A stretch of 64,000 bases of DNA, from NCBI RefSeq assembly GCF_048771995.1, contig NC_133032.1, forward strand, positions 15,256,501 through 15,320,500. Direction: 5' to 3'. The position numbers and the translations under genes are program-made. Shown here piece after piece: positions 41,301 through 53,483 of this stretch; position 1 is the stretch's first letter; every line of letters starts with the position of its first letter. The DNA comes from Taeniopygia guttata. Lineage: Eukaryota; Chordata; Aves; Passeriformes; Estrildidae. The notes beneath the pieces were generated by a model that was given only the letters and a program-made list of their open reading frames with translations, was not told the DNA's origin and made no database searches.

Positions 41301-43215
41301 ATTGACAGTGGCTTTCCAAACTTTATTAGAAAGACACTTAGTTTATGCTGGATTCTCTGGGTACTGCCATCAACTCAGAAGCAGAAATTCTTGCTGAGGG
41401 TGGATAGATAGAACGCACAGTTATGTAGACACTATTACCTGTAAAAAATGTGTTGCTGTCTGCTAATTTTTTAACACGACCATAGTGTTTCAGTTGTTGT
41501 TTGTTTCAGTTGGTTGTTTTTAAGAAAGAAAAAGGCAATGGTTACATTTTAATGCTTTGTTCTATTTTGTTGTTAGAATTTTAGCCTGAAACTTTGCATT
41601 TTGTACTTGAAATCCCAGGCTACAGGCTTTTGTTGCAGTGTTCTTTGTCAGATGCATTGAAGAATTTGCAGTGAACCCCAATAATGTCTGGTTTGTAATA
41701 GTGTCAGCCTGGTAAATGGATTTTAGGTTAATGTAAACAAAAGAAGCAGTCCTTTAGCTGCCTTTTCTGGAACTGTTGATTTATTGAAGCAAATAAAGTA
41801 TTTTTGGAAACACCTCTGGGGGTATGGTAGACTCATTGTTTTTCTGATAAGCAAAAATGTATATTCCTGCTTTTAGGACTTTCCTTAAAATAGAAAACCT
41901 AAAGATATACATACTATACTTTTATAAAAGCAGGAGCCATGAAAGTGTTCTTTTTAGGGGGTTATTAATTTTGTTTTGGTGTTTTGAAGGTTTCTTTTTT
42001 TTGCGGGGAGGGGGGCAAGGTTGGCCACACTTCTAGAGTCAATGTAATGGAAATGTAAAGAACTGTTATGTACCTTCCCTTTGCTGAAAATAGTAATTTT
42101 CATAATGCAGCATAAATTATTAAAGAAAATGGGTATCAAAAAGTCTGTGAACTGCATTTTGCAAAATTTGAATTTACTAGTTTTGCAGTTACCTAGCAGA
42201 AAACATTAGCTTTCCATTTTGATGCTTCTGTACTTCTAGTTTTACTCATACTTTCCACCCTTGAACAATTCATGTCATTAGGAAGACTGTTTCAACAAAA
42301 CTTTGTCATATAAAGGCCAAAAGTAATGTTCACCTGTTTGTTTGTTTGTTTTTAATTATCACATGAAAGTAAGTTTTCTAGTATTAGTATGCAATTTCAC
42401 AAAAGGAATAGCAGTAATAAACTATTTAAAAAGTGATGAGTGTAGATAGTAAAACTACATAAATGTACAGGTATAGCTGTAAAAATACTAGTAAATTAGT
42501 ATCTTTCCTTAATCATACAGTCATTGTTCAAATAAAACTAATAGGGCAGTTAACATGCATAAGATCATAGGAGAAATCTTGAACTGCTAAATATGCATAT
42601 GATTGGTTTAAAATTTGTATTTTTACTCATGGAAGTTCTAAAGCATTAAAGGACTAAATAAGCTGAATTAATGCAGCACCCTGATTTTGAATTTAAATTT
42701 TGCAATATGTAAAGCAGTAAAGGAGACTTGCTGTTTGTGGCAGGAAGTTAGACATGGCTATATATCCCCACTATAAAAGGCAGTCTCTATGTTGCTTTAG
42801 CCATAGCTGCTATTGGAAAGAGTGGTTGAAAGGACTGGAAAGAATTTAGGCATATTAAATTCTGAACAATGATAAGAGCAACTAGCTGATAACTGGGTTC
42901 TTTCAGCTAAAATAATTGTTTATTGTGCCAGCAGTCTTGTGCATATAGAATTTAGCAGAGTAGTTTGTAACTAATCTTAGTCTTTTGGACATTTTGTAAT
43001 TTGTAGTTCGTAACAGGGAAGATTATTTAGTTGTAAGCTGGGAGCATGAATTCTTGATATGAAATGTACAAGTTGTGTACTAGAAAGAAATGCTTTTTTT
43101 GCCTATTTGTTAGTGTATTCCACCTCTGCCACATGTGCTTCTTGCAGTATTAGCATCTTCTGCATTTAGAGAAATAATAGTTTCCAAGTCATATTGTGCA
43201 ACCTGTGCTTGTAAA

Positions 43216-43370
43216 TTCACAGAATATTCCAAGCTGGAAGGGTCCTCGGGTCAAGAGGACCCTCTGACAAGAATCATCAGGTCAGCTCTTAAGTGAGTCA
43301 GCCATATAAGATCAAACCCATGAGCTCAGCGTTATTAGCACCATGCTCTGATCAAGTGAGCTCATCTCAG
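43216..43370 (-). mobile_element. TguSINE1-like SINE (tRNA-Ile head, CR1-like tail)
   Basis: On the minus strand the head reads GAGCTCACTTGATCAGAGC, then GGTGCTAATAACGC, which is the anticodon arm of tRNA-Ile(AAT), then a box B-like GGGTTTGATC. The tail at the left edge is CR1-like (plus strand TTCACAGAATATTCCAAGC). A short GAGGACCC-type insertion interrupts the tail. The tRNA-Ile origin marks it as the passerine TguSINE1 family. Confidence 0.85.
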
Positions 43371-45701
43371 GGTGAATGTGCTTGGCCAGCCTCCAGCCTT
43401 CTGATGTGCTGATACTTTGAGTACAGATTCACAGGGCAGAGTGATTTGATCTCTTGCTATTACCTCCTTAGTTAAGCCAAGATCAATTAAGTTTTTACTG
43501 AAGATGTGAAGTTAGATTTTCCATGTTACATTAGATGATAGTGTCAAATAGTAGGTGCAATTAAGGATTTCTGTGACTGAATGGCAAATGACAGTCTAAT
43601 ATGTCTATATTATAACATATAAAAACGCAGCTATGAAATGAAGATGATCTAGTGTCCAACTGCAAACTCTGCTTGTTGCCAACTATGGGCTTTTACTTGA
43701 AAAAATACTAGTGTTTGTGTGTGTGTCTGAATGTGAAGCAGAATAGTTTTCACTAGTTACAGAAGAACTATCTGTTCAATATGAATGTAAATGGAATGAA
43801 CACAGAGTCAGTTTAGAACTAACACCTTTCAAAGTGAAAAAACACCTTTCAATCAACAAGTCACCTACAGCAGTATCACAGCCTGGCTGGTTGGCAGCAG
43901 AGTGCTTAGGAGACAACAGGAAAGTGACGTCCAATTTCCTGTAGTCAGAGTAGCTAGAGTGCTAGATACAATCTTGCTGCAGACATTTCCCATTATGGAT
44001 TAAAAGACTCTGCCAATGCCACAACTTCTCAAGATTCTATTTCTATCTTCTGTTGTATTCTCCAAAATAAAAGTAGAAAACTGTCACAAATAAAAGGTAT
44101 GGTCAACATGGATTTTATTGAGACAGATGTACCCAATTTTATTTGCTCAGTAAGATTTTTTTTCCCCAAGTCAAAACAGAAGGTTTGAGTTAAGCCTGGA
44201 GGCCCAGCAATATTCAAGGAGTACAGTACAGATGAATTGATACTTTACCTTTGGTTGTTACCTCTTGACTTTCTGAAAAGAATGTACTGCTTTGTTCCAT
44301 AATAAAAGTAGTTATTGCAAGCTATGGCACTTGTTTCTTGAGCTTGAGTTATAGGCAGGTTCTAGAATAGCATGTCTTGTAACTTGGTCCACAGTTAGCT
44401 TCTGCTGTTGGGCACTGATTGGTGTTGCAGGCACACAGAACTTGGAGAGTGGCTAGCTTCTTACTCCTTTGTAGATGCTTTTCTAGTGGTAAAATATATT
44501 TCTAAAGAAAAAAAAGAAACTGTTTAAGTGTATAATTAGTAACTTCTATTAACTGTATATGCACTGATAGATTGTAGCTGAAACTAATGCAGAAATACTT
44601 AAAAGCTCTATCAAAGATAGTCCCAAAACTTTGCCCTTGTTCACTGTGCCAGTTGTTGTATTTTTCTTGTTCTGCTCAGTAATACACGCTTATTTTCAGT
44701 ACGTGTTGCTTTTTCTTTCTAGTTTTGCATGGGGATTTTGGATTATGGGGATTTTTGCATGCTATTTAGAGGTAGTAAATGTTCTGTCTCTCAAAAATTG
44801 TAGTTTGCAGTTTTTACACTGCCAGAACAGGAAGGAAGGTCAGTATCAGAAACAAGGATGCACTGCCAGAACAAGGAGGAAGATTACAGACTAGTTACAG
44901 CACTCTTCCATTCAAGAGATAACAGGAAGGCCTAAGTTAACAGACATTTGAAAGAATTTAGCTGTTGAAACAGACTTGACCTAACATTACAAGGAAGCTT
45001 TGAAAATATTTTTTTCTTTTTCAGAAGTATAGAGCAAGTCTGCATTGGGATGTGAAAATGTTCACCCTTAACAGTCCCATGGTGCCAACTCTTCTGTTCA
45101 TGGGCCATTTGTTTGCAGGTATGTATCCTCTTCAAACTTCCTCAGAGCTAACTGGTAGCAAAGACTCATGCTAGAAGAACTTGCACAGATGTAGTAACTC
45201 CAGCCTGGAACACTACCTAACAGTAAAGAGCTGCACAGTTATTTAATTCAAATTCCCTTAGGATATAAGGCATTTTAGAGAGCTGTTCTCTTCCATTTCC
45301 TAGGTAGGAGTTGTATTAGATCCATGAGAACAGTACCCTCTTACACATGTACCACCACACAGGTGTGAGTTGCAATACTGTTGGGAGAGTACCATGTTAC
45401 ACACTGGAGGCCTACATGTTCAAACTAAAATTGCTGTTCTGTTTCCAGAATTGGATCACAAGTGTGGAAAAAACGCAGTTGGATTTAAGGTCTCCATTTC
45501 AGTCCCTCTGAGAGCTGCCTTGCATTTCTAAGGTCTTGGTCTTCAAATAAGGCTAATACCTATTATGATTCTCACCTGCTGCAATGTCCTGAAGCAGAAG
45601 AATATCTGAGAGGATGCATTTTTGAGAAAACCAATAATTAAAGTTTACTAGTCAAATTATTTCTCAAAGCATTTTCTGATTTTCTAGCTATTAATTAAAA
45701 C

Positions 45702-45880
45702 TTTACAGAATAATTTAGATTGGAGGAGAACTTTAAGGTCAAGTTCCGCTGTTAACCCAGTACTGAAGTCCAACACTAGCTAATCCATGTCCCTAGGTAC
45801 CATGTACATATCTAAATAACTTTGGGAATGATGATTCCAGCTATTAACTAACACAAGAGTGGCCCTAGGCATTAAATGAG
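45702..45880 (-). mobile_element. Degraded CR1 LINE fragment
   Basis: TTTACAGAATAATTTAGATT followed by AACTTTAAGGTCAAGTTCC and CTAATCCATGTCCCTAGG tracks the same CR1 3' region as the copy at 20.66 kb, in the same orientation but with more substitutions and small gaps. The right boundary is uncertain. Confidence 0.6.
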
Positions 45881-47273
45881 AGGTACCTCTCAATGAGTAG
45901 ATGCTTCCAGGTCAACAATTTCCTTTCCTGCCAGCTGCAGTTCATCTCCCTGTATTTTAATCTCCCTATCTTTAAATGGCAGCTGAAAAGGACTCTGGTG
46001 AGCAGCTGAACCAGCCTCCTGCCTTACACAGGATACCTTTTAACCAGCAACATTCCACCACCTCTGGCCATTCTAATCTAGTGTCATCATACTATGCTTT
46101 ACAGAGGTTTTACAGAAAATTACTAACTAGAATTATTTATTTAAAACAAATATACGAAGCATGTGCATCTCAGAGGCAGTCATGACTGCTGCTAGATTTT
46201 TTTCATGCTGAATTTGGGTAACTAAATCTATGTTTAGCCAACATGCTTTAAAATTACACTAAATTCCCACTTTATTCTAGATGTACTGAAATAAAGAGTT
46301 GTTTTCTGGTACTGGAGTTTGATGGTTTTCTGTAGATGTTCAAAGTAAAAGGAGTAGAAGCCTGATGGAGGAAGGCTGTAGACTTCAAATGCAGACATAC
46401 GTAATCTGCAGAAAAGGACATTTTTGGAAGTTGAGTAGGAAATGAGGCTGCATCCATCTTGTTTCTTGCTGCTGTGGAAGTAGACTAAAAACCCACTTAA
46501 CTCACCAATTGCATAGTAGTGAGCATGTGCAAATTTGCACTTAGGGATGCATTTGGAGCATTACCGAGCTCTGCGGGTTTCAGCACCACTCCTGCTGTAG
46601 TCAGTACTTCTTAAGGCTCCAGCTTCTGCCATCAAAAGGCTTTTATAAAAGTTTCCATTCTTTCTGCTTGCTGAAAAAAAGCTGGATGTAATAAAATGAA
46701 CGCTGGCTCAGAGAGAAGGGAAATAAATTTTCCATTAGTGACCGAAGGAAAAAAGTACTGAGGGACAATTTCACAAGTTAATTGCCATGTCTCTTTTTGT
46801 AATATGTAATTTTCAAAAGTAACTACTCCAAAATAATTGGATAGAACTCTGTGTGACTTTTAGTTGATAGTGCAGCAATGTTAGTCTCTTACATTAGGTC
46901 AGAAGTGAGGTTTTGAAACTAGTCTTCATTGTTTCTACTTACTGTACTTTGGTTCACACTACAGATTAATGGGCCATGCTAATTGACATAGATAAAGATT
47001 CAGTCAGCTCCACCCAGCCATATTCTTCTATCCAAATAGAATGCAGCAGCCCAGACCACAGCAGGACTGACCAAGACAGTAGCAGTCTGTGCTGGCCCTG
47101 AGAAGTTCTTGGCCCTGCCCTCAGGCAGAGCTTTAAGGGCCAAAGCAGGCTCCAAAAGTCATGGCAAAATGCTAAGTGTTTTCTCGGTCCTGAGCAAGCT
47201 GGGGGCTCAAGTACAAGGCAGGAAGGCATTGCATCAACCATCTTTATCCACCCACTCCCCCGTTTTTACTGTT

Positions 47274-47279
47274 TTTAAT
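47274..47279 (-). terminator. Candidate polyadenylation signal of the CFAP210-like gene
   Basis: ATTAAA on the minus strand, about 130 bases past the stop at 47412, is the nearest recognisable signal. It is a variant hexamer, so this is tentative. Confidence 0.3.
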
Positions 47280-47411
47280 ATTGCAGATTATCCACTCCAC
47301 CATTCTTGCAGTTGTCCTACTTAGGAAGCCCACATCTTGTTCCTTCCTTGAATGTTTGGAGAGAATAGAAGTTACATCCAGTAATGGCACTGATTCAGTT
47401 ACTCACTGTCT

Positions 47412-50400
47412 TTATCTCCAAAATGCTTGATCCTGATGAAAAGCAGCCTCTCTCTGAGCATTGTAGTCCAATTCTGCTTGCTTTTCCTGCTCTTTTCTTG
47501 CCTGCTTTTCAGCCTCATGAAGAAAAGGGAATAACAAAGCTTAGTATTTGGTTCTCAACATTTGGTTCATCAAAAGCTGAGAGAGGGTAAAAGCTTACTA
47601 GAAGGTCTATGGCATCCTTAGCTGACACATGGCACTTAGCATCCCTCTCCACTTCTCTGCCCTGCCTTATCTCCCCAGAAAGGGTACATTAAATAGCTGA
47701 GTGAACATCAGCATTAGCTGCTGCTTTTTGGTGACCTGCCCAGAAGATACAAGAGCACGGCAGTGCATGGTTGAAAAAATGTCTTAATGGCACAGGACAG
47801 GAGGTGATCTGTCATTATTGATCTCTTATTACCAGCCCTCACAGAAATCCTCCCTGACTCACATGGGCCAAATCCGCCTGGAAGAGGCTTCTGTTCTACT
47901 CTCTAAGAGGAGGCCCATAAAATTTTGGTGTATCGTGCATTGTCAAGTTTTCAGCAGTAACCTTCTCACTGCACAAACAAACCTCCTGTGGCCCACAGAT
48001 AACAGTCAGTCACCTCCTCCAACATCAGCAGCTGTAGTGGACACAGGTAAAAACCAAACCAAATATGTACATGACACCCACAGCAACCTCTCTCTCCCTC
48101 TCCTCTTCTGCCTGAGAGGTCTAGTACTATGGGTTTAGAGGTGTGTCTCTTTCTGAAGGGGTTGACAGTATACAGTTCTTCTATTTACCATTTGCTGGAG
48201 CTGAAATTTCTGTACTTCCATGTTTGCATCACGCTGTCTTTGTTTCTTGGCTTTTTCCATTTCCAAGTAGACATCGTTTTCTGTCATCCACTGGTTACGA
48301 TCCTTCTCATCCTCTTCTTTTTTATCTCTCTTCATTTCCTCTTTCAACTTCATCTGTAGTTTACAAAGCACAAAAAAGTTAACCAAGGAGCTGGCCTGCT
48401 AAGCTGGAAGTTGGATCTCTCTGCAGAAGCAGCCCTGAATCAGTGTCCCAATAAGCACGGTCGCTGTGGCTGGCCAGTGTCCAAGCCCAGGGTTTCAGCA
48501 GCCCTGGCAGAGGCACACCCAACACAGAAGGGGGAAAGGGAGAGGGGACTCCAGGAAAGGCATCAGCAGACTTGCCAAAGCCTGCTGATGATGGCACCAG
48601 AGTCACCGGCTGTGGCCTGGGCCAGGCTCCTCTGCTGGAGTAAGCAGTGCAGAGTTTGCACAAATAATAAACAATTACAGAGCCTTCCCAGTCTAATTTT
48701 TTTGAAGAGAGGATCACCACATATACTGCTTGCACCTTTCTTAAGGATTTAGTTCTAAATCTCTAGATGATAAATGAAAGGCAACTGGTGAGAACCTGCA
48801 TGTGTGTCTCACTCCAGATGATGCTAAAATCAATGACATTTCTACATTCTAAAAATGTAGAAGTATATGACAGAAAGAGGAACAAGGACAGCCCCCATTT
48901 CTTACCACAGCAACTCTGTTTGCTTCAATAGATTCAAGAGCAGCCTTTTTTTTCATTTCTTTCTCTTTGTTTTGCATTTGGTACTCAACTTCTACCTCTG
49001 CAGCTCCTCTAGCAAGATGATCATCTTCAATCTTAAATTTCTCATTCATCTGTGCAGTTAATTGTTCAAAAGCTTTGTCCTTATGCTTCTCTATCATCCT
49101 GCAGGAGAACATGAGCTACTGTAACATCCCAGAACTGCTCAGATCACCAGAGGCAATTGGTACCTTTTGCTTCTAGTAACACCAGCCATTCTACCTCCAC
49201 CCCAACAACACCAATTACTACTGGAACTGGTAGGCATTTTTTCTGCACTTTCTACTTCAAGTTTTAATTACAGAAGACTTGCTTGCATCAAAGTTCTGAT
49301 CTTGCTGATATAACTACTGAGAATAGTATTTGTCACAAAATTAAACTACAAGCCTGAATCTTAACACTGCAAATTATCCCTGGACCCACCTGTTAGTCTC
49401 CAAATTTTTTTCTCTTGTCAGATCAGCCATCATTTCTTTTCCTTTAATATAAGCCTTAATCCGATCATCATCTTTGTCTTCTTTTTGTTTGTCTTCAGCT
49501 TTAAATATTTTCTGTTCAGCTATGTGTTCCTGTTTAAATGGAAAACTAAGTTTATTTTCATGTAGAAGTATATTTTGGAAACATGAACTAAAAACAAATT
49601 CTAGAAATACTTCAGGCCTAGCCTGTAACAGGGATTTCTTTACATCAGTGGAGAAACTACAGAAAATAGAAACGCAGAGATAAACGTAAATTTTTATTAT
49701 CTACTTATCACAAATCACAAAGTAAAATTATTACGTGGTTGCAACTCCAGGCTTACAGCATCTCTACATTCTCTCCTCTACCTCCCCAGTGGCTCCAACT
49801 GTACTATTACCATCCTGTGTATCATTCATATGGTGCAGACTCTGAAGGGCTCAAACACTAAGTCTGTAGAACCATCAAAATGTAGAGCGTAAGGCATTTT
49901 GTAATGACTCAGAAATGGCACTTGTTGCACATACGAGGCTGGGGGACATGGGGGAACATTTGTGTACTTGCCATGAGGAGTATGGAAGGAAAAAAAGCAA
50001 GTAGGGTTTTAGTGGGAATTCTCTCCTTTTACTCCCTCCCATGGTAATGAATCGTCACAGTACCTCTACTTCAGTTTCCCTGCTCAAGCAGCTATTGGCA
50101 GGGAAACAGTACGTGTGGTAAATAAACTTGGTCATCACCAAGTTTATAAGATATTGTCGCGTTCAGGCTATTCCCTCTCCCTAACAAATTAAAATGAACT
50201 TAAAACAGAGCAAGTACATGGAACCTAAATCCAGTTCTCAAGTCAAGGACAATCTCCTTGCTGACTCTAGCAGCCTTTTCCATTGTAGACCAGTTCAAGT
50301 TCAGGTGCCACATTAAAACTTTCAAGAGGTCTTTCTCAAAAGCACAGAGAAAACAGATGGCCTGCATTTGGTAGGGTAAGCATTTGATCCCAGGCTACTA

Positions 50401-51509
50401 AAGCTGTCAGCAAAGACCCTGTTACCCACAGTCCTGTTTATTTCTGGGCCAAGTCCAACCATCACAGTCAAGATGAAATATGTATTTTGAACTGTCTGTT
50501 TTCCTGCTACTTACATGATGCTGCCTCTGGAATTCAATTTTTTTCTCCTGTTCCTTTTCTTTATCTCTCTGAATTTCCATTTGGTACAATTGGCTTGATC
50601 TCTGTATTTGTTCCCCTTCCCTTCTCTTTTCCAGCTTAGCCAGATCTGCTTGATCCTTGTGCTCCTTTATTCTGAATCAGAAAAGGGAAGTTATTAAATC
50701 AACTAGGGACAGCATGAAGTAATAATGAACAGATACAGATTACACACATTTTTGGGTACTTTACCTGATACTTTGAAGTAAAATATCAGTGATCAAAACC
50801 AGAAAAAGTTTCAATAAGCTAGCTCCGAATTCTATGGCCAAAGCTCAGTTGTAGTCTGAGGGTGCTAGGGAAGTCTATACCAGTGAAAGTGAACATGAAC
50901 AATGTATGGACTCAAATGTTAGACTGAATTTGATTTGCCTGTTTCATTGTTATCCCACTCCCTGTACAGTCTCGGCCTTTTCCAGCAAGCAGTCTTCTAA
51001 GCAGTGCCACAGCACTGTGCAAGACATGCCAGCTGGATGTGTGACAGCTTCTAGGTAGGGAGAAGCAGCAATAGTGAGCCAAGCCAGTTGCTCTCGGTGC
51101 CAGAATTAAGCCAGTCTTATTGGATGTGTTAGGAGAGACACAACCCCACAGCAAGAGACGCTTCTGAAGCTGGAGAACAGAATTATGGAGGGTGGGGGAA
51201 AGGTCCCTCTGACCACGAGGCGAGGATGATCTGAAACCCTTGCTCAAAAGCAGTGAGTGATGGAGGCCCGGGCACGGAACACGGGTTAGCGCCCAAGAGC
51301 CGCCCCTTTCGGCGGGCCGTTCAGCCGGGACCGCCCGGGCCGGGCTTGCCACATAAAGGTTTTTAACCCAAACCCGCTGGCCCCACTCCCGGGCCCCGCC
51401 GCCGGACTCACTGCGCCAGCTGCTCCTGCGCCACGGCCCGGCGGCTCAGGTAGCGGCCACGCTCCACCGCAGCCTCCTGCCCAGCGGCGTCCGGCCCATC
51501 GCGGTCCAT
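47412..51509 (-). CDS. CFAP210-like tandem paralogue (shortened, all frames open)
   Basis: Six exons on the minus strand: 51412-51509, 50515-50671, 49390-49529, 48906-49098, 48189-48353, 47412-47513, giving 284 codons plus stop. Exons 2-5 have exactly the lengths (157, 140, 193, 165) and phases of CFAP210 exons 5-8, and exon 6 matches the start of exon 9. The product is a charged coiled coil of TPH type; for example IKEHKDQADLAKLEKRRE in exon 2. It lacks the CFAP210 N terminus (exons 1-3 and most of 4). The end of its first exon, RYLSRRAVAQEQLAQ, still resembles HYMNRQALCKDQLQQ of CFAP210 exon 4. The C terminus stops 36 residues early in unrelated sequence. The last acceptor reads ATGAG, not CAG; an in-frame CAG lies 12 bases downstream. 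Open frames and intact internal splice sites argue against an old pseudogene; expression is unknown. Confidence 0.7.
47445..47815. repeat. Intra-locus duplicate tract 1 (pairs with 53625-53995)
   Basis: These 371 bases align without gaps to 53625-53995 at about 95% by hand count. The tract covers the start of the last exon and the adjoining intron. Homology stops abruptly at the left edge, inside the last exon, which marks the duplication or conversion breakpoint. Confidence 0.85.
48354..48650. repeat. Intra-locus duplicate tract 2 (pairs with 54366-54660)
   Basis: About 295 bases of intron align to 54366-54660 at about 98% (six or so differences by hand). The CFAP210-like intron then carries about 250 extra bases that the other copy lacks. 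Confidence 0.88.
50323..50514. repeat. Intra-locus duplicate tract 3 (pairs with 56672-56863)
   Basis: 192 bases of intron next to an exon donor align without gaps to 56672-56863 with about 13 differences (about 93%). Identity fades on the far side. Confidence 0.82.
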
Positions 51510-52160
51510 CGCCGGCCTTCTTCGCCGCCTCTGTGGAGACGGGACGTCTGCCGAAGGAGAAGAAGAGATGCTCACCGACGGCTCTGCTTCCCGGGCAACC
51601 GGGGCTCTTTGTCTCACCCCGCTCAAAGGCGGTGGCCGCAGGAGGGCTCCGGCGCCGAGCGGGAGGCGGGCGCTGTGCCCAGCCCCGCCCAGCCCCGCCC
51701 CGCCCCGGGAGCTGCCGGCGGGCCGCGTCCGGCCCGTCACTCGCGGAGGGAGGGGAGAAGCGAGCCACCCCCCAGCCCCGGGGGCCGGACCCTCCTCCGC
51801 AGCCGATTCCTGGACATCTCGTTTGCCTGCGGAGTGCCCGTACCCGGTAAGAGGTTGAAATGGCCCCTCCGCCTCCGTCTTGCTGCTGCCGCCGGCTGGC
51901 CGGGCCGGGCCGTGGCGCTCGGCCTGGCTCCGTGCGCTGCCGGAGAACCTTCCCCCGCCAGGCCTGCCTGTTGCCGGGGCCCAGAGCCCTTGGCGGCCCT
52001 GGGAGCTGGATGAGGAGGTCGGGCCTCCTTCTCCTTCTAGGAATTAATCCCTTGTCTTGCCTGGAAGAGACTCCTCGAAGAGGTGACTGCTGCACCCGGG
52101 AAGGACAGCACCCACCTTGCACCCAGCGTTTGTACGGTGTAGGGAGGTGAAGCCAACCCT
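51240..52160 (-). promoter_or_regulatory. CpG-island promoter of the CFAP210-like gene
   Basis: A CpG-dense block surrounds the first exon of the shortened paralogue. The start ATG (51507-51509) has the context GCGATGG, and a strong donor GTGAGT follows the exon at 51411. Nothing corresponding is visible in CFAP210, where the equivalent position (intron 4 and exon 4) is AT-rich, so the island is new to this copy or derives from elsewhere. An X-box-like motif lies at 51586-51599. Confidence 0.7.
51586..51599 (+). promoter_or_regulatory. RFX X-box-like motif, CFAP210-like promoter
   Basis: GCTTCC, two bases, then GGCAAC. The right half matches the RFX consensus RGYAAC fully and the left half matches GTNRCC at four of six positions. 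It lies 77 bases upstream of the start codon. RFX factors drive ciliary genes. Confidence 0.35.
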
Positions 52161-53467
52161 GCTTGGCCCTCGGCTCCCGAGAGGGAACTTGCCTCCGGGA
52201 TAGCCTCACATCTTCCTCGGAGCCCTGTGCTTTTTCCGAGGCCTGCCTGCTTTCGGCAGCTGGGCTAAGGAACTTGAGGACACACCAAAGACCCACATTC
52301 AAAAACTAAAATATTGGCAAGTGTCCTTTCTTTTTTTTTTTTTTTTAAGGAAGACTTGTATTATTTTCTGATCTGGCCAGCAGAGACTGGCAGCTGTGGG
52401 GTGCAGCAAAGCAAAGCAGAGTTTCTTGGACTTGGCTTCCAGCGGACACCAGGATAGAGGATACCCTGTTTAAAGCCCAGGGTACTGGTGCAGGAAGTCA
52501 TTACAGGAACCCCTAACTTCCAAGGCAAGGAAATTAAAGAAATCTAAGCTTAAGGAGGGAGACATGTCTGTGCCGTGGGTGTTGGTGAGTAAATCTGCTG
52601 AGGAATCTGAGATACAATTTTAGATCACATCTATTTACCTATTTAATAGATTGTATCTATTTACAGACTGAACTGCTGTTAGTATTTTTGAAAGAACAGT
52701 CCAACTATGTTGTCTCTTGTTGATGTGCTGATTTTGTAGGCCCTATTTGCAGCTGTATTGGGACCTATTTGCCTCTTTGGTGACCTTTGAAGGGCTGGAA
52801 TCAAATTACATTAACATTTTTATGTAATAAAACTGATTTATAGCATGACATTTGCTTTTCAAACACAGTTGCAAAATGCTACCAAAACTGCACACCCTAA
52901 GTTCTAACTTTCACTTGTTCTCTTCTTTTTTGTCCCCTGTAACTGTTTTTATTTGGTCTTTTCTATTGTGGGGAGTAATTAACTGGAAGTAGACTAGGGA
53001 AAAATGTGACTTTTAGCTCTGAGAATTCAAATCATAGACCTGAAAGACCTGAAAAACCTGGGACAGTGAATTTTTAGAAAATTAATATTAAAAATATAAC
53101 AGATAGTGAGCTTTTGGCTGGAATTGGTAACAGTGACAGTCAATTATATAATATGAATCCCTGTCTCAAGTTTAATAAACTAACTAATGAAATACAAGCT
53201 GGGGATGTTTGAATATAACCGGTCATATGGCAATCTTGTATTTTTTCAAATGGAAGTCCAGATTTATGGTATATATTTGATATAAATAATTTACAGTTGA
53301 ACACTGCCTGTATGGTTGAAAAGCATATTTATGTAACTTGAAAATGCCTCTGCCTTTTCTTGGTGGACAGTTTAAACATTATTTTATGTTTTTGTTTTTT
53401 GAGCAGCAATACAGCTACAGCAACGTAACTGGGCCCCAACATAGAATTATATATTTGGAAAGTAGTA
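52161..53467. other. Spacer between the two CFAP210 copies
   Basis: This is AT-rich sequence between the CpG island of the shortened paralogue and the 3' end of CFAP210. It contains a T-run at about 52328-52347. I see no gene or identifiable mobile element. Confidence 0.6.
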
Positions 53468-53473
53468 TTTATT
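53468..53473 (-). terminator. CFAP210: CFAP210 candidate polyadenylation signal
   Basis: AATAAA on the minus strand begins ten bases after the stop codon. If used, the 3' UTR would be extremely short. No better hexamer was seen nearby. Confidence 0.4.
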
Positions 53474-53483
53474 TCTTCTTCTC

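Larger units (their letters stand above)
38308..47270. other. Intergenic spacer between convergent PPIG and the CFAP210-like gene
   Basis: About 9 kb of AT-rich sequence in which I see no protein-coding exon or RNA gene. It may include long alternative PPIG 3' UTR (AATAAA at 39672 and 41792). Recognisable elements are a SINE at 43216-43370 and a CR1 remnant at about 45702-45880. The remaining open frames are short and unstructured. Confidence 0.55.

Noticed and set aside
51286-52302. 338-codon minus-strand open frame over the CFAP210-like CpG island
   Set aside because: It is a GC-rich shadow. The frame continuing into the homologous exons is the one starting at 51509 and leaving at the 51411 donor.
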